Notes under the pieces: generated by a model
Seen by the model: only the letters and a program-made list of their open reading frames with translations
The model's database searches: none
Told to the model about the DNA's origin: nothing
Origin: Candidatus Bipolaricaulota bacterium
Lineage (GTDB): Bacteria; Bipolaricaulota; Bipolaricaulia; Bipolaricaulales; Bipolaricaulaceae
Assembly: GCA_938084715.1 (NCBI GenBank)
Contig: CALKES010000009.1
Location: 62,001-126,000, forward strand
Direction of reading: 5' to 3'
Length of the DNA: 64,000 bases
Position numbers and translations under genes: made by a program
Part shown: positions 17,092-25,119 of the stretch, in pieces
Position numbering within the stretch: the first letter of the stretch is position 1
How the letters are laid out: the number at the start of each line of letters is the position of its first letter

Positions 17092-19908
17092 TTATTCTCT
17101 GGGCTTCCGTTTCTCAACCACCGTGGCCACGGCCGCGGGGAGGAAGGTGAGGCTCCAGAGAAGGGTGAACCCCAAGCCGAGGAGGGCCGAGGCCCCGAGC
17201 AGCCGCAGCCCCGGCGTGTGGGCCGCCAGGAGGGCCCCGAACGAGGCCATCGTGGTCAAGGAGCTCACGACGATGGGGATCGCGCTGGCGGCCGCCCCCC
17301 GCACCGTGGCCTCCCCGCCCTTGGCCCGCTCCTCCTCCACCCGATGGAGGAGGTGGACCGCGCTGTCGACCCCGATCCCGATGAGGAGCGGGGAGATCAC
17401 GATGTTGGTGAAGTTGAACGCGATCCCCAGGAGGTTCATCCCCGCCAGCATCCACACGTAGCCCATCCCCAACGGGGCCAGGGCGAGGGCGGCCTCCCAT
17501 GGGCGAGGGAAGTCCCGCCACACGAGGACGAAGATGATGGCGAGCGCCAACGCGCTGGAGAGGAGGAAGTCGTTCCTCATGTAGGTCTCAAGCTGCGCCG
17601 TCACCTCGGGGAGCCCAAACCGGTCCACCCCAAGGCCGTCGGCAAACTCCAGGAACCGCCGGAGGTTGTCGCCCTCGTAGAGGGTCGGAAGCAGGCGGGC
17701 CTCGACGATGTACCGAGGGGGGGTGCCCTTCGTGGCGTACCGCGCCCGGATCTCGAGGGGAAGCAGCGTGAGGATCTGGTCCAGGAGGGCTGCCTCAGCC
17801 GGCAGGCCTTGGATCTTCGCAACCAAGGTCTCGATTGTGGACAGGTCGCCCTCCAGGGCGACCAGGCCCGCCCGCTTGCCCTCCACATCCACCCCTTCCA
17901 GCTCCTGGAGAAGCTCCCAGAGGTCCTCAAACCCGCGGGAGAGGGCCTCGGCAAGGGGGGCGTTGCCCATCACCAAGGAGGCGAGTTCCGCCTGGGGAAG
18001 GCGGACCAGGAGCTCGGTGAGCTCGGCCAAACCGTCCCCCCACCGCCCGAGGAGACCGATCAAGGCATGGACCCCCTCTTGGGCCTCGTCCAACGGGAGG
18101 TGGAGGATCGAGCGCTCCCGCCCCAGGAGCTCCTGGGGGAGGAGCTCGCGCACCGAGGCGACGGAGTGGACGAGGGGGGACTGGAGGAGCTTCTCCTCCA
18201 GGGGCCGGATGTCCTCGGGGCGGTCCACGAAGAACCGGAAGTAGTAGCTGAGCCACACGTCTCCCCCGAACTCCCGGATGACCGTGTTGAGCGTCGTCAT
18301 CGCCGGGGTCGGCGGGGCCAGGTCATCGGAGACGAACCGAAACTCGACCCGGCTCGCCTGGTAGGCGAGGGCAGCGGTGAGGAGGAGCCCCACCGCCACC
18401 ACCCCCGGCCGGAGGCGGAGGAAGCGCCGGTAGGCCGGCTGCACCGCCCCCGCAGACACGATCGGGCGCCACCGCACCGATCGGCGGTCCCGGACGACGA
18501 GGGCGACCAGGGCCGGGGTGAGGAGGACCGTTGTCGCCAGCGAGAGGAGGATCCCCACCCCACTGATCACCCCCATCTCGTACAGGGCCCGGGAGTGGGA
18601 GAGGAGGAGGCAGGCGAACACGGCCGCCGTGGTCAGGGCCGCGGTGAGGCAGGCCGTACCCTTCGTCCGCACCGCGGTGACGAGGGCCTCCCGCACCCGT
18701 TCCCCCCTCGCCCGCTCCTCCACGTACCGGGAGAGGATGTGGACCGAGTAGTCGATCCCCAAGCCCAGGATGAGGGCGGGGAGGAACACGGTGAGGAGGT
18801 TGAACCCGCCGACGGCGAACTTGGCCCAGGCCATGGTGAACAGGGCCGAGACGAGCACCGGGGTCAGGGCGCACAGGCAGAGGGGCAAGCTCGCAAAGGC
18901 CAGGAACACGAGCCCAAACACGATGCCCGACGACACGGCCGTCACGAGGGCCATGTCCCGCCGGATGGCCGCATCGGCCTCCACGGTGGTGACGTACGTT
19001 CCCGTGATCTCGGCCGACACCCCCAGCCTCTGAAGCTCCCCTTGAGCCCTCCCCAGGGCCTCCCGCACGTGCTGGGTCACCTTCTGGTTGAAGGGAAGGG
19101 ACTCCACGGGGCGCCGCGTGGGCCAGACCTGGAGCACAAGCCGACTGCCGTCCCGGGAGAGGATCGGCTCGCCCGTGGTCGGTGGGGGCGAGCGGGCGAG
19201 AACGGCCTTCACGATCCTGGCCGCTTCGGCGACCAGCTCCCGCTGGGCGAGGACCCCGTCGAGGGCCCGCAAGGCCGCCCGGGCGCCCACCACGAGCTCC
19301 GCCACCGCCCGGTCGACCGCGGCGGGGTCGGTCCAGGAGAGGTCCCCCACCGGAGGTCCCCCGTGCCACGGCCCGAGGTCGGGGCGAGGGGGAAGCCTCC
19401 GCCCCAGCTCCTCCGCGATCGCCCGAAGCCGGTCGAGTTCGGATGGGGAGAGGGTTCGGAAGATGACGAGCTCGGAAGGGACCTGGACCCCCTCCCCAAC
19501 CCGGTACGAGGCCGCCTCGAGCTCCGGGGTCTCGTCAACCCGGAGCTCCCCGAGCACCCGCTCGGCCGCCTGGGTGAGGCGACCCTCGGCCTCCCTCCGG
19601 TCGGGCGCGGGCGAGGTGAGGGTGAACAGGATCGCCACCACGTCCGTGCTCGCCGTCTCCTCCTGCATCGCCTCGAACTTCTGGACGAGGGGGTCCCCCT
19701 TGGGGAGGAGCTCGAGGTACGCGGTGCGGATGGGGAAGTCCCGGATGTAGAGGTAGGCGAGGAGAGAGAGGAGGGCAAAGAGCCCCACGACAAGGGCGGG
19801 GAAGCGGGTGGAGAGCCGGGCCAGTTGTTCAAGCAGCCGTTCCCGCCGGGGGCGGGGGCTACCGGGCTTGGGCGCGTTCCCCGGACGGGGTGCGGATGGT
19901 GATGGCAT
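17092..19908 (-). CDS. MMPL/RND-superfamily exporter (HAE3-like)
   Basis: This is a 938-aa inner-membrane transporter with the RND layout: one N-terminal helix, a large periplasmic loop, a block of five or six helices, a second periplasmic loop and a second helix block. Each half carries the MMPL/SSD hallmark GLGIDYSVHILSRY (first half) or GIGVDSAVHLLHRVEEE (second half), with the proton-relay aspartates. HpnN-like hopanoid exporters and other lipid or hydrophobe exporters are the nearest types. ATG 19908 gives a 50-nt overlap with nusA. Later starts are possible because the first 20 residues are only Pro/Arg-rich. Confidence 0.88.
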   Translation of the reverse strand: MPSPSAPRPGNAPKPGSPRPRRERLLEQLARLSTRFPALVVGLFALLSLLAYLYIRDFPIRTAYLELLPKGDPLVQKFEAMQEETASTDVVAILFTLTSPAPDRREAEGRLTQAAERVLGELRVDETPELEAASYRVGEGVQVPSELVIFRTLSPSELDRLRAIAEELGRRLPPRPDLGPWHGGPPVGDLSWTDPAAVDRAVAELVVGARAALRALDGVLAQRELVAEAARIVKAVLARSPPPTTGEPILSRDGSRLVLQVWPTRRPVESLPFNQKVTQHVREALGRAQGELQRLGVSAEITGTYVTTVEADAAIRRDMALVTAVSSGIVFGLVFLAFASLPLCLCALTPVLVSALFTMAWAKFAVGGFNLLTVFLPALILGLGIDYSVHILSRYVEERARGERVREALVTAVRTKGTACLTAALTTAAVFACLLLSHSRALYEMGVISGVGILLSLATTVLLTPALVALVVRDRRSVRWRPIVSAGAVQPAYRRFLRLRPGVVAVGLLLTAALAYQASRVEFRFVSDDLAPPTPAMTTLNTVIREFGGDVWLSYYFRFFVDRPEDIRPLEEKLLQSPLVHSVASVRELLPQELLGRERSILHLPLDEAQEGVHALIGLLGRWGDGLAELTELLVRLPQAELASLVMGNAPLAEALSRGFEDLWELLQELEGVDVEGKRAGLVALEGDLSTIETLVAKIQGLPAEAALLDQILTLLPLEIRARYATKGTPPRYIVEARLLPTLYEGDNLRRFLEFADGLGVDRFGLPEVTAQLETYMRNDFLLSSALALAIIFVLVWRDFPRPWEAALALAPLGMGYVWMLAGMNLLGIAFNFTNIVISPLLIGIGVDSAVHLLHRVEEERAKGGEATVRGAAASAIPIVVSSLTTMASFGALLAAHTPGLRLLGASALLGLGFTLLWSLTFLPAAVATVVEKRKPRE

Positions 19909-20806
19909 ACCCGGTGAGCTTGGCCGCGAGCTCCACGTTGTGGCCGTCGCGGCCGATGGCGAGGGAGATGTCGCTTCCCGGCACCGTGACCAGGGCCGTG
20001 CGGGCCGGCTCGTCGAGCTCCACCTCGAGGGTGCTCGCCGGAGCGAGGGCCCCCCGGATCACCTGCCGCACGTCCTCGTTCCAGCGGACGATATCGATCT
20101 TCTCCCCCGACAGCTCCCGGCTCACGGCCCGGATCCGGCTCCCCCCCGGGCCGATGCAGCTCCCCACCGGGTCGATCCGCGGGTCCACCCCTCGGACGAG
20201 GACCTTCGACTTCACCCCGGCCAGGCGGGCTACCTTCACGACCTCGATCATCCCCCCCTCGAGCTCAGGGACCTCCAGGGCGAGGAGCTTGGCCACGAAG
20301 TCCGGGTGGGCCCGAGACACGTAGATCCGAGGGTCGCCCTGGGTCCGCTCCACTTTGTAGAGGTACGTCCGGAGCCTCCGGCCGGGGACGTAGCGCTCCG
20401 TGGGCATCCGCTCCTCCCCGGGGAGGATCGCCTCCACCTCCCCGAGGTTGATCCACACGTCCCGGCCCTCGAACCGGTGGACGAACCCGTTTAGGATCTC
20501 GCCAACCCGGGAGGCGTACATCTCGTAGAGGCCTTCCCGGCGGTGGCGGAGGATCTCCCGCCGGAAGAACTCCTCGGCGCGGCGGGACTCGATCCGCCCG
20601 AGCTCCTTGACGAGGTCGAACGGCTTTCCGTCCACGAAGATGTCCCCGGACCGGCGGTCGATCTCCACCCGCGGGGGGGCTTCCCCCCCGAACTTGGCCT
20701 GGTGGGCAGCGGCAATGGCCTTCTCCATGACCGAGAACGCCACCTCCCGGTCGATCCCCCGCGCGCGGGCCATCTCCTCGATGGCCTCGAGGAACTCGAT
20801 GTTCAT
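19859..20806 (-). CDS. nusA: Transcription termination/antitermination protein NusA (short)
   Basis: NusA binds RNA polymerase and nascent RNA and modulates pausing, termination and antitermination. The product is 315 aa with an N-terminal polymerase-binding domain (IEFLEAIEEMARARGIDREVAF), an S1 domain (about 130-195), and two KH domains (SCIGPGGSRIRAVSRELSGEKIDI and SLAIGRDGHNVELAAKLTGY). It ends right after KH2 and is shorter than B. subtilis NusA. AAGGAG precedes ATG 20806, which also overlaps the rimP stop (ATGA). The rimP-nusA order is universal; rimP-nusA is normally followed by infB and rbfA, but here by a transporter. Confidence 0.96.
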   Translation of the reverse strand: MNIEFLEAIEEMARARGIDREVAFSVMEKAIAAAHQAKFGGEAPPRVEIDRRSGDIFVDGKPFDLVKELGRIESRRAEEFFRREILRHRREGLYEMYASRVGEILNGFVHRFEGRDVWINLGEVEAILPGEERMPTERYVPGRRLRTYLYKVERTQGDPRIYVSRAHPDFVAKLLALEVPELEGGMIEVVKVARLAGVKSKVLVRGVDPRIDPVGSCIGPGGSRIRAVSRELSGEKIDIVRWNEDVRQVIRGALAPASTLEVELDEPARTALVTVPGSDISLAIGRDGHNVELAAKLTGYAITIRTPSGERAQAR

Positions 20807-21255
20807 CGGGCTCCTTGCTCGTAGACGACCCGGGCGAGGGCGATCTCGGCGAGCGGAACCGCCTGAGGCCCCCCCTCCACCTCGAGGACCACCGCGTCCC
20901 CTTCGAGCCCAAGGAGGCGCCCCTGGTGGGAGCTCCCGGACTTGATCCGGATGCGCACGGTCTTCCCCACCGCCTGGGCGTAGTGCCGGGGCTCCCACAG
21001 CCGCCGCTCGACCCCCGGGGAGGACACCTCGAGGAGGTACGGGCCCGGGACGGGGTCGTGGGCTTCGAGCAAGGCGTCGATGGCCCGGCTGGCCCGGACG
21101 CAGTCGTCGAGGGTGACCCCACCGGGGCGGTCGACCTCGACCACCAGGCGGGCCCTCCTCCCCAAGCGGTGGAGCTCCCAGTGGTAGACCTCCACCTCGG
21201 CCCTCGCGGCCCCCTGACGCAGCAGGGCATCGAGCCCATCGCTAGCCCGTTCCAT
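20803..21255 (-). CDS. rimP: Ribosome maturation factor RimP
   Basis: RimP assists 30S subunit maturation. The product is 150 aa. Visible family features are VVEVDRPGGVTLDDCVRASRAID in the N-terminal domain and YLLEVSSPGVERRL, the most conserved RimP motif, then a C-terminal SH3-like barrel. ATG 21255 has no ribosome-binding site, but TATAAT ends 7 nt upstream, so the mRNA is probably leaderless. It is the first gene of the long minus-strand run down to rnc and overlaps nusA by 4 nt. Confidence 0.93.
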   Translation of the reverse strand: MERASDGLDALLRQGAARAEVEVYHWELHRLGRRARLVVEVDRPGGVTLDDCVRASRAIDALLEAHDPVPGPYLLEVSSPGVERRLWEPRHYAQAVGKTVRIRIKSGSSHQGRLLGLEGDAVVLEVEGGPQAVPLAEIALARVVYEQGAR

Positions 21256-21262
21256 GCGGGGG

Positions 21263-21291
21263 ATTATACTTGGCACCGGTGACGGCCACAA
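21263..21291. promoter_or_regulatory. Overlapping divergent promoters of rimP and rluD
   Basis: One ATTATACT segment serves both directions. On the minus strand TATAAT (21263-21268) with TTGTGG 17 bp upstream (21286-21291) points to rimP, 7 nt from its ATG. On the plus strand TATACT (21265-21270) lies 8 nt before GTG 21279 of rluD. The two -10 boxes overlap by four bases. Both genes lack a ribosome-binding site. Confidence 0.6.
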
Positions 21292-22184
21292 CGAACGGAA
21301 CGCGCCTGGAGCGCATTGTGGTGGAGGCCGACGAGGGGGGCGAGCGGGTGGACCGCCTCCTCGCCCGGCGCCTGGGGATCCCCCGGTCCCTCGCCCAGGC
21401 CCTCCTCGCGGGGGGATCCGTGCGCGTGGGGGAGGAGCTCCCGTCCCGGTCCCGCCGGGTCCAGCCGGGGGAGGAGATCGTCGTGGGGTGGTCCGGACCT
21501 GGGATCGTTCCGACCCCGGTTCCGATCCCGATCCTCTACGAGGACGAGGACCTGGTGGTGGTGAACAAGCCCCGGGGGCTCAAGGTCCACCCCGTGGGCG
21601 CAAGATCCGAGGTCACGGTGGTCTCCGCGCTCCTGGCCCGTGGGCCCCTCGCGCCAGGGGAGCCGGGCCGGCCCGGGGTCGTCCACCGGCTCGACGCGGC
21701 CACCACCGGGGCCCTCGTCCTCGCCAAGACCCCCCGGGCCCTCGAGTCCCTCCTCGAGCAATTCCGCCGCCGGGAGGTGAAGAAGGAGTACCTCGCCCTC
21801 GTCCGGGGGGAGCTGGACGTCGCCGAGGGGGCGGTCGAGGGGAGCCTGGGGCGGGACCGCCGCCACCCGTGGCGGATCGCAGTCGGGGGAGGGAAGGACG
21901 CCCAGACCGAGTTCACCGTGCTTGCCCGGCGTGAGGGGAGGAGCCTCCTCCTCGTCCGGCCCCAGACCGGGCGGACCCACCAGATCCGGGTCCACCTGGC
22001 GGCGATCGGGCACCCGGTGGTCGGGGACCCCCTGTACGGAGGAGGTGCAGGGCCCCTCCACCTCCACGCCTGGCGACTCGGGCTTCGGCACCCCGCTAGT
22101 GGGGTGTGGGCCGAGTGGGAGGCCGGGCCCCCACTGGAGTTCGCCCCCTGGCTTGGCGAACGAGGTAGTACAGGGCCGCGCTGA
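21279..22184 (+). CDS. RluD-family pseudouridine synthase
   Basis: This enzyme isomerises uridine to pseudouridine, most likely in 23S rRNA. The product is 301 aa. It has an N-terminal S4 RNA-binding domain (residues 15-75) and a catalytic domain with VVNKPRGLKVHPVG, the catalytic-aspartate motif HRLDAATTGALVLAK, KKEYLALV, and RPQTGRTHQIRVHLAAIGHPVVGDPLYGG. I chose GTG 21279 over TTG 21270 because it lies 8 nt after a TATACT box. Which uridines are targeted cannot be told. Its last 89 nt overlap pgsA on the opposite strand. Confidence 0.9.
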   Translation: MTATTNGTRLERIVVEADEGGERVDRLLARRLGIPRSLAQALLAGGSVRVGEELPSRSRRVQPGEEIVVGWSGPGIVPTPVPIPILYEDEDLVVVNKPRGLKVHPVGARSEVTVVSALLARGPLAPGEPGRPGVVHRLDAATTGALVLAKTPRALESLLEQFRRREVKKEYLALVRGELDVAEGAVEGSLGRDRRHPWRIAVGGGKDAQTEFTVLARREGRSLLLVRPQTGRTHQIRVHLAAIGHPVVGDPLYGGGAGPLHLHAWRLGLRHPASGVWAEWEAGPPLEFAPWLGERGSTGPR

Positions 22185-22632
22185 ACTGGGCCGCCACGGC
22201 GGCCCACAGAAGCCAACCCCACCCCGGGGAGAGGAGGATGACCCCCGCCGCGAAGGCGGTCACCCCGGCCGCCGCCTTCCCCGGCCCCTCGGCGACAAAC
22301 TCCCCCCGCCGCCGCCACAGGACGAGGGTCCCCACCCCCAACCCCAGCTGGGGGAGGAGGAACAGACCGAGGGCCCACGGGGAGACCCGGCCCGCGGCGG
22401 CGAGGGCCGAGAAGAGCCCCACGTAGAAGAGCTTGTCCACAACCGGATCGAGGAGCTGGCCGGCGAGGGTCACCCGCCCCGTCCGCCGGGCCACCCAGCC
22501 GTCGAGGACGTCCGTGGCCAGGGCCCCAAGGAAAAGGCCCAGGGCGGCGGTCCAGCGCTCCCCGAGCACCGCGGCCACGGTGGGCCCGAGAAGCGCCCCT
22601 CGGACCAAGGTGAGGACGGTGGCCAGGGTCAT
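22096..22632 (-). CDS. pgsA: CDP-alcohol phosphatidyltransferase (PgsA-like)
   Basis: This is a membrane enzyme that replaces CMP of CDP-diacylglycerol with an alcohol phosphate, probably glycerol 3-phosphate on the way to phosphatidylglycerol. The product is 178 aa with about five or six helices and the full active-site signature DVLDGWVARRTGRVTLAGQ plus LLDPVVDK (three catalytic aspartates). The alcohol substrate is not certain from sequence. ATG 22632 has no ribosome-binding site but TATCAT ends 6 nt upstream. The last 29 or so codons overlap the end of rluD tail to tail. Confidence 0.87.
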   Translation of the reverse strand: MTLATVLTLVRGALLGPTVAAVLGERWTAALGLFLGALATDVLDGWVARRTGRVTLAGQLLDPVVDKLFYVGLFSALAAAGRVSPWALGLFLLPQLGLGVGTLVLWRRRGEFVAEGPGKAAAGVTAFAAGVILLSPGWGWLLWAAVAAQFSAALYYLVRQARGRTPVGARPPTRPTPH

Positions 22633-22638
22633 CCCCGA

Positions 22639-22644
22639 ATGATA
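22639..22644 (-). promoter_or_regulatory. Leaderless-type -10 box of pgsA
   Basis: TATCAT on the minus strand is 6 nt upstream of the pgsA ATG, with no ribosome-binding site. The -35 region (CTGGCC) is weak. The arrangement is the same as at dnaB, tlpA and rimP. Confidence 0.5.
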
Positions 22645-22682
22645 CCCAAGACGGGGGGAGAGGCCAGCAGAAGGGGCTCGGG

Positions 22683-22708
22683 TATAATCCGCCCTACCGT
22701 TAGGGGGA
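22683..22708 (+). promoter_or_regulatory. Promoter -10 and 5' hairpin before the CpgS-like gene
   Basis: A consensus TATAAT lies at 22683-22688 without a clear -35. Around the expected start, CCCTA (22692-22696) can pair with TAGGG (22701-22705), which is part of the TAGGGGGA ribosome-binding site at 22701-22708. This may sequester the site or be an operator. Confidence 0.45.
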
Positions 22709-22712
22709 ATCT

Positions 22713-24020
22713 ATGGACAAAATCAAGGTCGTCATCCTGGGGGCCGCAGGCCGGGACTTCCACAACTTCAACGTGCTCTTCCGGGACCGGGAGGAGTACG
22801 AGGTGGTGGCGTTCACGGCAACCCAGATCCCGGGGATCGAGGGCCGACGGTACCCGCCGGAGCTTGCCGGCCCCCTCTACCCTCGTGGGATCCCCATCGA
22901 ACCGGAGGCGAAGCTCCCCGAGCTCCTCCGGGCCCACGGGGTGGACCGGGCCGTTTTTGCCTACTCCGACGTCTCCCACGGGTACGTCATGGAGCGGGCG
23001 GCGATCGCCGCCGCGGCCGGGGCCGACTTCTGGCTCGTCTCCCCCCGGGCAACCCAGCTCCAGGCTCGGGTCCCCGTGGTCGCCGTGTGCGCGGTCCGCA
23101 CGGGGTCGGGGAAGTCCCAGACCACCCGCAGGGTGGCGCGGATCCTCAAGGAGCGCGGGAGGCGCGTCGTCGTCGTCCGCCACCCCATGCCCTACGGGGA
23201 CCTCGTCCGCCAGCGGGTCCAGCGGTTCGCGACCCTCGACGACCTCGATCGGTTCGAGTGCACGATCGAGGAGCGGGAGGAGTTCGAGCCCCACCTCCAG
23301 GGGGGGTTCGTGGTCTACGCCGGGGTCGACTACGGGGAGATCCTCCGCCAGGCCGAGGCGGAGGCCGACGTGATCCTGTGGGACGGAGGGAACAACGACC
23401 TCCCCTTCTTCCGCCCCGATGTCCTCATCGTCGTCGCCGACCCCCTCCGGGCAGGCCACGAGATGACCTACTGGCCCGGCTCGGTGGCGGTCCGCCAGGC
23501 GGACATCGTCGTCATCAACAAGGTGGACACCGCGGGGCTGGGGCCCGTGGAGCGGCTGCGGGCCTCGCTCGCCACCCTCAACCCCCGGGCGCGGGTCGTC
23601 GAGGCCGCCTCCCCAATCATGGTGGAGGACCCGGGTCTCATCGCGGGCCGGGACGTCCTGGTGATCGAGGACGGCCCCACGGTGACCCACGGGGAGATGC
23701 CCTACGGGGCCGGAGCGGTGGCGGCCCGGAAGCTCGGGGCTCGGCCCGTGGACCCCCGCCCCTACGCCCAAGGGTCCCTCGCCGAGGTCTACCGCGCCTA
23801 CCCCCACCTCGGGCCCGTTCTCCCCGCCATGGGGTACGGGAAAGCCCAAATCGCCGAGCTTGCGGCGACGATCGCCCGGGTTCCTTGTCAGGCGGTGGTC
23901 ATCGCCACCCCGGTGGACCTGCGGCGGGTGGTTCAACTGAACAAGCCCTCGACCCGGGTCCGGTACGAGCTCCAGGAGATCGGCCAGCCCACCCTCGCCA
24001 ACCTCCTTCCTCCCCTCTGA
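22713..24020 (+). CDS. CpgS-like predicted GTPase (cyclic 2,3-diphosphoglycerate synthetase family)
   Basis: This 435-aa protein belongs to the family that includes archaeal cyclic 2,3-diphosphoglycerate synthetase and bacterial homologues annotated as predicted GTPases. It has an N-terminal Rossmann-like domain (KVVILGAAGRDFHNFN), then a P-loop VRTGSGKSQTTRRVA at about residues 129-143, the switch/Walker B region VILWDGGNNDLPFF, and DIVVINKVD, the NKxD guanine-binding motif. TAGGGGGA lies 5 nt before ATG. It is monocistronic and divergent from pgsA. A role in making cDPG, a thermoprotectant in hyperthermophilic archaea, is possible but unproven for bacteria. Confidence 0.8.
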   Translation: MDKIKVVILGAAGRDFHNFNVLFRDREEYEVVAFTATQIPGIEGRRYPPELAGPLYPRGIPIEPEAKLPELLRAHGVDRAVFAYSDVSHGYVMERAAIAAAAGADFWLVSPRATQLQARVPVVAVCAVRTGSGKSQTTRRVARILKERGRRVVVVRHPMPYGDLVRQRVQRFATLDDLDRFECTIEEREEFEPHLQGGFVVYAGVDYGEILRQAEAEADVILWDGGNNDLPFFRPDVLIVVADPLRAGHEMTYWPGSVAVRQADIVVINKVDTAGLGPVERLRASLATLNPRARVVEAASPIMVEDPGLIAGRDVLVIEDGPTVTHGEMPYGAGAVAARKLGARPVDPRPYAQGSLAEVYRAYPHLGPVLPAMGYGKAQIAELAATIARVPCQAVVIATPVDLRRVVQLNKPSTRVRYELQEIGQPTLANLLPPL

Positions 24021-24125
24021 GACAGGGGTCCGAAGGGATCCGGACAAAGGGGGCCCCTCCCACCGGCACGGGGGCTCGGTCCGCAATCGATCCCGCCCTA
24101 CGCTTCCCCTCCGAGGTGGTGTCCG

Positions 24126-25055
24126 ATGATGAGGCGGATCGTGGGTGTGCTCGGGTTGGTCCTCCTGGGGGGAGCGCTTGCCGCGGCCCAGACGGGGCCG
24201 GTGGGGACGCTGGGGGTTGCAGTAACCTTCACCTCCTCCACACCGCCCTCCCTCACGTCCGAGGTCACCCTTGGACTCTCCTTTGGCCGGGCCGAGTTCG
24301 GTAGCCGGACCGAGCTTTCCCTCCTCCCCGGGGTGAGCTTCGTCGCCGAGCACCTTGCGGTGGGGGTCAACCTCGACGGGATCGGCCTGCGGACCGGAAT
24401 GAGGTTCAACCCCTGCTTTTCCCGGTACTGGTTCGAGGTCCGAGGGGGCTGCTGCCCCCTCGAGCTCGGGGGCCTGTTCCTCGTCGAGAACTTGGCGCTC
24501 GCCTGTCAGACCCCGAACTACACGATCGGGATCGTCCTCGACCTCGGCGTGGCGTGGCGGCCGGGGTTCTTCGCCCGCTCCCTCATTGGGTTTGGGGTCA
24601 CGAACCTCTACGGGCTGATCGATCCCTATCCGGCGACGTGGCTCATCGCCGTCCCGGGGGTGTGGTTCGAGGAGGCGCTCCTCCAGGCGGGGTACACGAG
24701 CTGCTGCTTCCGGGGCGACGGCCTGGTCCTGTTTGACCCCTGGGGCCTGGCGTGGTTTGAGCTGGGGGCCTCCTACCTCTACCCGAACCCCGAGGCCGAA
24801 CTGGGGGCCCGGGTCCGCATCGCGAGGACCTCGCTTCTCCCCCTGAACTACACCCTCGATTGGGCGCGGCTGTTCCTCGGGGTCCGGGTGCCCCCGGTGG
24901 GGGTGCGCCTCATGACGGAGTTCGACCTAGGGGGGTTCGTAGCCCAGGAGGTCGAGGTCGAGGTGTTCTTCTCCTGGGTTCGGATCTACTCCCGGACGCG
25001 GTTTGACTTCGGCGGGTTCCTCCAGGCCACCGTGGGGATCGAGGTTCGGTTCTAG
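24126..25055 (+). CDS. Exported, cysteine-containing protein, possibly outer-membrane barrel
   Basis: I do not recognise this family. The 309-aa protein has a signal peptide (RIVGVLGLVLLGGALAAAQ), then alternating hydrophobic/polar strands rich in Tyr, Phe and Leu, and ends in ATVGIEVRF. A terminal Phe after an amphipathic strand is typical of outer-membrane beta-barrels. Seven or so Cys fall in small clusters (NPC, GGCC, LAC, SCC), which is unusual for such barrels. GAGGTGGTG precedes tandem ATGs at 24126 and 24129. It stands alone between the CpgS-like gene and the nitroreductase pair. Barrel topology is inference. Confidence 0.7.
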   Translation: MMRRIVGVLGLVLLGGALAAAQTGPVGTLGVAVTFTSSTPPSLTSEVTLGLSFGRAEFGSRTELSLLPGVSFVAEHLAVGVNLDGIGLRTGMRFNPCFSRYWFEVRGGCCPLELGGLFLVENLALACQTPNYTIGIVLDLGVAWRPGFFARSLIGFGVTNLYGLIDPYPATWLIAVPGVWFEEALLQAGYTSCCFRGDGLVLFDPWGLAWFELGASYLYPNPEAELGARVRIARTSLLPLNYTLDWARLFLGVRVPPVGVRLMTEFDLGGFVAQEVEVEVFFSWVRIYSRTRFDFGGFLQATVGIEVRF

Positions 25056-25071
25056 AGTCCCGCCGTAGCGC

Positions 25072-25099
25072 TTGCCCGGCGGGGCCTCGGGGCTATCAT
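25072..25099 (+). promoter_or_regulatory. Promoter of the nitroreductase pair
   Basis: TTGCCC (25072-25077) and TATCAT (25094-25099) are 16 bp apart. The leader is about 15 nt and contains GAGGAGG, ending 4 nt before ATG 25120. Confidence 0.6.
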
Positions 25100-25119
25100 C
25101 CCTCCCCTGAGGAGGTCCC

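Noticed and set aside
17059-19902. A 947-codon open frame on the plus strand opposite the MMPL transporter
   Set aside because: Low-complexity Gly/Arg/Pro/Glu/His composition and no recognisable domain. It is the complement of a well-supported membrane protein in GC-rich DNA.
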